Assembly: GCA_016795125.1 (NCBI GenBank)
Contig: JAEUIG010000551.1
Location: 1 to 9,407, forward strand
Direction: 5' to 3'
DNA: 9,407 nucleotides
From: Planctomycetaceae bacterium
Lineage (GTDB): Bacteria; Planctomycetota; Planctomycetia; Planctomycetales; Planctomycetaceae
Shown here: in pieces, positions 5,194 to 9,407 of the stretch
Numbering within the stretch: position 1 is the stretch's first letter
Layout of the letters: the number at the start of each line of letters is the position of its first letter
The notes under the pieces: model-generated
The model's input: only the letters and a program-made list of their open reading frames with translations
Told to the model about the DNA's origin: nothing
The model's database searches: none
Position numbers and translations under genes: made by a program

Positions 5194-6696
5194 ATGGATG
5201 TCGATCGCGCGTATCGCCGCACTGCGTGGCTGCTGGTCGCCTGCAGCGCCGCAGGACTGGCCAATTCCGGCTGTCAGACCGGCCGGAGCTTTGCTGCGCT
5301 GCGTCCGCTGGACGAGCCGGCGAGCATCGACGGTGTCATGGGACCGTCGGAACGGCGGCTGCAGGCCGTCTCCTGGGAACAGCGCCGCGAGCAGCTGCAG
5401 AACAGCGGGTTGAATGTCGAAGGGTTGCAGGAATTCGACTCCGCCCAGCGGTTCTACGACGCCGGCGAATTCAAGGCCGCCGAAAAGGCGTTCCAGACGC
5501 TGGCCAAGCAGCGCGCACGGGCTGGAAAAACCTGGCAGGGTCGCTGGAAAGACCTGCTGGCCAGGAACAAGACGCCTGCCACGGGGCTGTTCGGCAGCTA
5601 CGGAGATCCGATCGAAGAAGATGCCCTGTTCATGGTGGCGGAGTGCCAGTTCGCCCAGAAGCAGTACTCCTGGTCTCAGGACAGCTACGGGACCCTGCTG
5701 GAGAAGTACCCCTCCACGCGGCACCTGGATGATGTGACGCGCCGGTTGTTCTTCATCGCGCAGACCTGGCTCGGAGTTCCGCCCACCACGGCCAAGGTCA
5801 ACGACGTCCAGCTGGTCGACCACTCCGAGAACGGCGACGCCGAACCGACGATCGCGCCTGTCGGCGGACCTTCGAGCTGGCCGATCGTCCCGAACCTGAT
5901 CGATCGCACCCGCCCCGTCTTCGACACCCACGGCCGCGCCCTGCAGGCCCTGGAATCGATCTGGCGGCATGATGCGGCCGGCCCGCTGGCCGACGACGCA
6001 CTGATGCTCCAGGCAACCTACTATCAGCGCAAAGGGGACTACGTCGAAGCCGGACGGTATTACAAGCTCGTTCGCGAGCAGTACCCAGACAGCCCCCATT
6101 TCCAAAGCGCGTTCCTGCTCGGTTCCCACGTGTCGCTCGCCTCGTACGACGGCGCCGAGTACGAGGGAGGTCCACTGACGGAATCACGGCAACTCAAGGA
6201 GACCAGCCGGCATCTGTTCCAGAACCTGTCGGACGAGCAGAAGCAACGGCTCGACACGGAACTGAAAGTCATTCGCGAAGCCGAGGTGGAACGCGAATGG
6301 GAAACGGTTCAGTTCTACCTGCACAAAGCGCAGCCGGAGTCGGTGGCGGTGCATTGCAACGTGATCCTGCACAACTACCCGGACTCGCCCTACGCGCAAC
6401 GCGCCTGGGAGACGCTGGAACAGATTCGGCCAAGGCTCAAGCCGGAGGAAGTCGCCATCTTCATCGGCAACGCGCCGCGTCCGACGGTCGTCGCCGAGGG
6501 CGCGGCCGAGCCGTCCGCCCGGACGGGCATCGATGCGACGTCGCCCGAGAGCGAAGCCGCCGAGCCTTCGACCGAGGAATGGTGGAATTCCCCCGGTGCT
6601 CCTCAGCCCACCGAACAGACACCCCAGCTGCGGCCGGTTGGTCCGGAGGCCGTCGACAACGCCGATGCAGAACCGCCCGCACGCCTGAAACTGTGA
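5194..6696 (+). CDS. TPR-containing BamD-like outer-membrane assembly lipoprotein
   Basis: The 500-residue exported protein resembles BamD/YfiO, the TPR lipoprotein that helps BamA insert outer-membrane proteins. The N-terminus is basic then hydrophobic (TAWLLVACSAAGLANSGC); Cys27 would be the lipidated residue, but Asn at -3 makes the lipobox imperfect. TPR-like helical pairs are visible near residues 84-108 (AQRFYDAGEFKAAEKAFQTL), 143-190, 244-320 (including YYQRKGDYVEAGRYYKLVRE and QYPDSP) and 360-412 (VILHNYPDSPYAQRAWETLE). The repeated YPxSxx turns are typical of BamD. Residues about 425-500 are rich in Pro, Glu and Ala and probably disordered. It is twice the length of E. coli BamD (about 245), from an insertion between TPRs 2 and 3 and the C-terminal tail. 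ATG 5194 is the first usable start after the recO stop; there is no clear Shine-Dalgarno site. The LptE-like gene 24 bases downstream supports an envelope role. A general TPR lipoprotein is the alternative. Confidence 0.8.
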   Translation: MDVDRAYRRTAWLLVACSAAGLANSGCQTGRSFAALRPLDEPASIDGVMGPSERRLQAVSWEQRREQLQNSGLNVEGLQEFDSAQRFYDAGEFKAAEKAFQTLAKQRARAGKTWQGRWKDLLARNKTPATGLFGSYGDPIEEDALFMVAECQFAQKQYSWSQDSYGTLLEKYPSTRHLDDVTRRLFFIAQTWLGVPPTTAKVNDVQLVDHSENGDAEPTIAPVGGPSSWPIVPNLIDRTRPVFDTHGRALQALESIWRHDAAGPLADDALMLQATYYQRKGDYVEAGRYYKLVREQYPDSPHFQSAFLLGSHVSLASYDGAEYEGGPLTESRQLKETSRHLFQNLSDEQKQRLDTELKVIREAEVEREWETVQFYLHKAQPESVAVHCNVILHNYPDSPYAQRAWETLEQIRPRLKPEEVAIFIGNAPRPTVVAEGAAEPSARTGIDATSPESEAAEPSTEEWWNSPGAPQPTEQTPQLRPVGPEAVDNADAEPPARLKL

Positions 6697-6720
6697 CCCA
6701 GGGGCCGTTGTGCCCACGAG

Positions 6721-7281
6721 ATGAACGCTCCGACGGTGTTACCCCCGTTCACGCGTAGTAAAGCCCGTCGTACGTGTGCGACGCTGGCCTGGGGAGCGTC
6801 GTTGCTGGTCTGGCTCAGCGGCTGCGGCTACATGGTCGGCAATGTCCGCGCCCCGGAGGTCCAGACCGTCTATGTTCCGACGTTCACTTCGGAGGGGTTC
6901 CGTCGCGGTTACGAACAGCAGTTGACGGAAGCCGTGCAGAAACATGTCCAGATGCGCGGTTACCGGCTGGCCAAGCCGCCGGAAGCCGATACGCGACTGG
7001 TCGGTCACATCGTGGCGGTCGACAAACGGCCGGTAAATCAGAACCGCTTTGACGATCCGCGCGAGCTGGAACTGGCCCTGGCGGTGACCGTTCGCTGGGA
7101 AGATGCGCGGACCGGGCAATTGCTGTCGAGCACGGAGTTCCCGATCGACGCGCTCGGGAGCCACGCGGTCACTCAGACGACGTTTGCACCGGAAACAGGC
7201 CAATCGCTGGCGACGGGGTCCCAGGAGGCGGTGGACACCCTGGCTCGCCGAATCGTGGAAATGATGGAAGTGCCGTGGTGA
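6721..7281 (+). CDS. lptE: LptE-like LPS-assembly lipoprotein
   Basis: LptE plugs the LptD barrel and helps place lipopolysaccharide in the outer leaflet of the outer membrane. The 186-residue protein has an N-terminal basic stretch (RSKARR), a hydrophobic segment and a good lipobox L32-S-G-C35, so it should be lipidated at Cys35. The mature part starts GYMVGNVRAPEVQTVYVP and continues TFTSEGFRRGYEQQLTEAV, as in LptE: a beta strand ending in VPxF, then a helix ending in xLTEAV. ADTRLVGHIVAVDKRPVN and a LALAVTVRWEDARTGQ strand follow, also as in the family. Length fits (E. coli LptE is 193). LptE proteins are poorly conserved, so this is assigned by architecture rather than identity. It lies 24 bases after the BamD-like gene and is probably co-transcribed with it. 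A GATAAT-type promoter just after its stop suggests the unit ends here. Confidence 0.82.
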   Translation: MNAPTVLPPFTRSKARRTCATLAWGASLLVWLSGCGYMVGNVRAPEVQTVYVPTFTSEGFRRGYEQQLTEAVQKHVQMRGYRLAKPPEADTRLVGHIVAVDKRPVNQNRFDDPRELELALAVTVRWEDARTGQLLSSTEFPIDALGSHAVTQTTFAPETGQSLATGSQEAVDTLARRIVEMMEVPW

Positions 7282-7663
7282 GGTTGCAACGCAAAGCGTT
7301 TTCAGGCGATAATTTGCGGTGCGACTCCGGCTGTTGCTCTCCCATTGATCGAGATTCCGGGAATTCTGGCGAGTCCATCGTCGTCTGGAATGCAGCGAAC
7401 CGCTGTTTGGCGATGTCGCCCAGGATTCTCAAGCCGCGGGCGTGAGATCGGGCCGCCGTGCCGCTTTGCGGCAAGAACCGGTTTTGAATTCCCAAGAAAT
7501 CTCCGAATCCGTCGAATCCACTTCGGGGTTTTAAAGACGATGGCGTACTACAGGCGTGCGGCGCGCAGATTGCGCGCGGCCGGGCCGACGGGCTGAAGTT
7601 ACCGCGAATCGCTGAGGTTGCTTCGACGCACGAGAATCCATTCAGTTGTGAGCGGAGCGGGCT
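7282..7663. other. 382-base intergenic region without a convincing gene
   Basis: Besides the possible promoter at its left end it holds a small perfect hairpin, tgccgc-ttt-gcggca, in the middle (within ccgtgccgctttgcggcaag). The stretch is less GC-rich than the genes around it. Short open frames exist on both strands but lack start signals and have arginine/serine-rich, low-quality translations. I see no tRNA and no known riboswitch core. A long 5' leader of the downstream gene is the simplest reading. Confidence 0.4.
7284..7313 (+). promoter_or_regulatory. Possible sigma-70-type promoter after lptE
   Basis: TTGCAA (7284-7289, 4 of 6 to TTGACA) and GATAAT (7308-7313, 5 of 6 to TATAAT) are separated by 18 bases. 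It starts 3 bases past the lptE stop and points to the gene at 7664. It would give a leader of about 340 bases. Chance occurrence is possible. Confidence 0.3.
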
Positions 7664-8629
7664 ATGCGCCACACATTCCATGCTGTTGCCTCACGCGTGT
7701 TGTTCTGGTTGACGGCGGCGATTTCTCTGCCGGGAGCCAGCGCAATCGGGGCGGACGCCGAAATCGTCTTCGACCCCCCCAAAGCGGTGGTGGTGCGGCA
7801 GACGAACGGCGCGCCTGCGCGCGGCGACCTGCTGCGGATCGACAATGCAGAACTGCATTTGCGCGCGCTGAACGGCAATGAAGTCCAGTTCAAGCTGGAA
7901 CGCGTGCGGTCGGTCAAGACGGCAGACGAGACGTTCGAATTCTGGCCGTCGCAGGAGACCTTCGAAGAACTGGCTGGCCGAATCAACACGATCGGCGGCG
8001 CGAAGTTGACGGGACGTGTCCCAAAGTCGGCGGCGAACGACGAATCCGAGACGCCGCCGCAGGGCCGGGGCCGGGCCGCCCGCAAGCATCAGCAGAACGT
8101 CGGCGACGACAATGTTCCCCGGGACGAAGATGGTCGTGGGCCGTTCGGGATTCAGGTGCCCGCGACAAATCCGGCGGACTCTGACCAAACGCCCGTGACG
8201 AGAGCCGATAATGCCCGTCCGGCGACCGACGCCGAACCTGAGCCCGCGGAGAGCACGGACGAACCGGCCGTCGACCCGGAGGCGGGGACTGAGATTCTGG
8301 TGTGTTCGAACTGCCAGAAGGACCTGCCCACGGGATTCGCCAGCGGCGACAAGTGCCCCCATTGCAACAAGGTGGCGGTGTTCGACACTGGAGACGTGAA
8401 CCCGTTTGCCGCGACGGGGAGTTCTGCGCCCGCTCAGAATCCGTTTGCCGCAAATGGCGCGGCACCGCCGGCGGCAGCGATCCCTGCCGCCGCGCCGGCC
8501 GCAGCCGCAGCAGCGCCGGTGACGGCCGATGCCGAGGGAAGTGGACTGGCCGAAATCCCGCTGTACGGCAAGATCGGCATCTTTGCGGCCTTTCTCGTCG
8601 TGGGCTGGCTGATTCTGCAGCGTCGCTGA
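7664..8629 (+). CDS. Secreted zinc-ribbon protein with NPFA repeats and C-terminal membrane anchor, function unknown
   Basis: I do not recognise this 321-residue protein. It has a signal peptide (VLFWLTAAISLPGASA, cleavage likely after Ala27 or Ala30). A small beta-rich module follows at about 31-110 (strands GDLLRIDNAELHLRA, EVQFKLERVRSVKT), suggesting a compact beta domain. An acidic, Pro/Glu-rich linker runs to about 210. A zinc-ribbon-like motif comes next, C214-x2-C217-x13-C231-P-H-C234. NPFA occurs twice, 13 residues apart (246 and 259), followed by an Ala/Pro-rich stretch. A single C-terminal hydrophobic helix (IGIFAAFLVVGWLILQ) ends in RR. So the protein is probably anchored in the inner membrane by its tail with the body outside the cytoplasm. 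GGAG at 7654-7657, 6 bases before ATG, supports the start. Its partner and role cannot be named. It is isolated by gaps of about 400 bases on both sides. Confidence 0.82.
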   Translation: MRHTFHAVASRVLFWLTAAISLPGASAIGADAEIVFDPPKAVVVRQTNGAPARGDLLRIDNAELHLRALNGNEVQFKLERVRSVKTADETFEFWPSQETFEELAGRINTIGGAKLTGRVPKSAANDESETPPQGRGRAARKHQQNVGDDNVPRDEDGRGPFGIQVPATNPADSDQTPVTRADNARPATDAEPEPAESTDEPAVDPEAGTEILVCSNCQKDLPTGFASGDKCPHCNKVAVFDTGDVNPFAATGSSAPAQNPFAANGAAPPAAAIPAAAPAAAAAAPVTADAEGSGLAEIPLYGKIGIFAAFLVVGWLILQRR

Positions 8630-8773
8630 GCGACGTCGCCGAGACTGCTGCATCGGAGAGCGGGCTGCTGACGCTGACCCGGGCGATTCTGCCCGTCCGC
8701 TGCCGTCCATAGGTTTGGACGCGCACCCGCACATGCTTCCATGCGGGCGCTGCGATTCCACGTTCATCGTGGA
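8621..8773 (+). terminator. Cluster of short hairpins after the zinc-ribbon gene
   Basis: Four GC-rich stems occur in series. cgtcgc-tga-gcgacg (8621-8635) has the stop codon itself as its loop. cgggc-gattct-gcccg is at 8680-8695. cccg pairs with cggg (8726-8747) around a catg/catg inner stem. tccacg-ttcat-cgtgga is at 8757-8773. None has a run of T after it, so if termination occurs here it may be factor-dependent. GC-rich DNA also makes such stems by chance. Confidence 0.3.
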
Positions 8774-9045
8774 GCGACTGCGACGAATGTACCGCCTGCA
8801 CAAGCCTTGATGCGGCGGCGCGCCGCTACATCCGGCAGATCACGGACGACCTGCGCCGGTCGGCGCACGATGCCGCAAACAACGGGCAATCGTCGGCCTG
8901 CGCCGCGCCGATACGAATAGCAGGGTGCGCGCGACGGCCTTCCGGATCCGCGAGAAACGGGTGCAGAACGGCCACCTCAGCCCGCGAGACGTGCCGCGCT
9001 CCCCCGCTGAAATGCCCACCGCCGATTGACCGTCCGAACACTGCC
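8630..9045. other. 416-base intergenic region, no supported gene
   Basis: After the hairpins up to 8773 the remaining 270 bases show no repeat and no recognisable RNA gene. The + frame of the thioredoxin-like gene stays open back to a stop at 8710, and part of it (RRYIRQITDDLRRSAHD near 8821-8875) looks protein-like. However, that upstream stretch has no ATG, and the later translation is Cys/Arg/Pro-rich and unconvincing. A decayed gene remnant or a long leader is possible. Confidence 0.35.
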
Positions 9046-9407
9046 ATGCGCCGCACAATTCGTCCGGGGCTTCTGTTCCTGTTCGTGTTCCTGGGGGCGG
9101 CGTATTGCGTTCCGGCCAGGGCACAGGTCCAGCACGACGGCTGGATGACCGACTTCGACGCCGCGCTCGCCGAAGCCCAGCGCCTGCAGCGTCCGCTGCT
9201 GGTGCACTTCTACACCGACTGGTGCCCCCCCTGCAAAAGGATGGAACAGAGCGTCCTCAACCGGCCGGAGATTCTGGCCGAGATCCGGAAGAGGGTCGTC
9301 GCCGTCAAAGTGAACGCCGAGCATTCTCCGAAGGTGGCGGCGCGGTATGGCGTCGATTCGTTTCCGATGGACGTGTTCGTCGAACCGGACGGCACTGAGA
9401 TGCTGAA
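9046..9407 (+). CDS. Exported thioredoxin-like protein, 3'-truncated by the window
   Basis: 120 codons are visible and the gene runs off the right edge. A signal peptide is clear: basic MRRTIR, hydrophobic LLFLFVFLGAAYCV, then PARA-Q with cleavage likely after Ala26. The mature part is a thioredoxin fold: a helix (FDAALAEAQRLQRP), strand LLVHFYTDW, the active site W59-C60-P-P-C63, the KRME helix, NRPEILAEI, strand VVAVKVNAE, and the cis-proline loop VDSFP with Pro107, followed by MDVFVEPDG. The opening (residues acting on a prior 'AxxxAQRLQRPLLVHF') is typical of periplasmic thioredoxin_7-like proteins that reduce or oxidise disulfides outside the cytoplasm. WCPPC in place of WCGPC changes the redox potential in known variants, so oxidase or reductase cannot be decided. 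The start at ATG 9046 is chosen because it is immediately followed by the signal peptide; there is no obvious Shine-Dalgarno site. Confidence 0.88.
   Translation, partial: MRRTIRPGLLFLFVFLGAAYCVPARAQVQHDGWMTDFDAALAEAQRLQRPLLVHFYTDWCPPCKRMEQSVLNRPEILAEIRKRVVAVKVNAEHSPKVAARYGVDSFPMDVFVEPDGTEML

Noticed and set aside
5107..6129. 340-codon minus-strand open frame opposite the BamD-like gene
   Set aside because: The + strand has a signal peptide and TPR pattern; the minus translation looks like a composition artefact.
7169..7681. 170-codon minus-strand open frame filling the gap after lptE
   Set aside because: It overlaps the lptE 3' end and the next start region and has Ser/Pro/Arg-rich translation without motifs or a ribosome binding site.
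7691..8803. 370-codon minus-strand open frame opposite the zinc-ribbon gene
   Set aside because: Extremely Arg-rich translation; the + strand has a signal peptide, zinc ribbon and tail anchor.
8826..9124. Small minus-strand open frames in the gap before the thioredoxin-like gene
   Set aside because: They run antisense into the clear signal peptide coding region and carry no motif.

Overview
The window looks like chromosome of a GC-rich bacterium, most probably a planctomycete (Planctomycetota). This rests on the UvrA type, on a BamD-like/LptE-like lipoprotein pair beside recO, on a secreted zinc-ribbon protein with low-complexity linkers, and on many short palindromic and heptad repeats scattered in and between genes. 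The phylum is an inference; there is no rRNA or other marker gene here. All convincing genes are on the + strand.

Layout. Positions 1-3519 hold the 3' part of a uvrA gene that starts left of the window. It has both ABC signature/Walker B sets, the second Walker A and two zinc fingers, then about 340 residues beyond the normal UvrA end. Three stretches of repeat-derived DNA lie in frame inside it. A long imperfect palindrome (3519-3605) separates it from a maltose O-acetyltransferase-like gene (3632-4189). A perfect 26-bp inverted repeat (4220-4299) precedes recO (about 4363-5103). Next come a TPR/BamD-like envelope protein (5194-6696) and, 24 bases later, an LptE-like lipoprotein (6721-7281). 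A 382-base gap leads to a secreted or membrane-anchored zinc-ribbon protein of unknown function (7664-8629). A 416-base gap with several hairpins follows, then the 5' part of an exported thioredoxin-like protein (9046 to the right edge).

How the genes relate. Two themes are present: DNA repair (UvrA for nucleotide excision repair, RecO for RecFOR recombination) and the cell envelope (BamD-like for outer-membrane protein assembly, LptE-like for lipopolysaccharide export, plus two exported proteins). recO, bamD-like and lptE-like are close enough to be co-transcribed. No mobile-element gene, defence system, CRISPR array, tRNA or rRNA was seen. The most unusual content is in uvrA: a C-terminal extension that looks internally duplicated, and in-frame repeat insertions that include 7-bp arrays. 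I saw no clear new multi-gene system.
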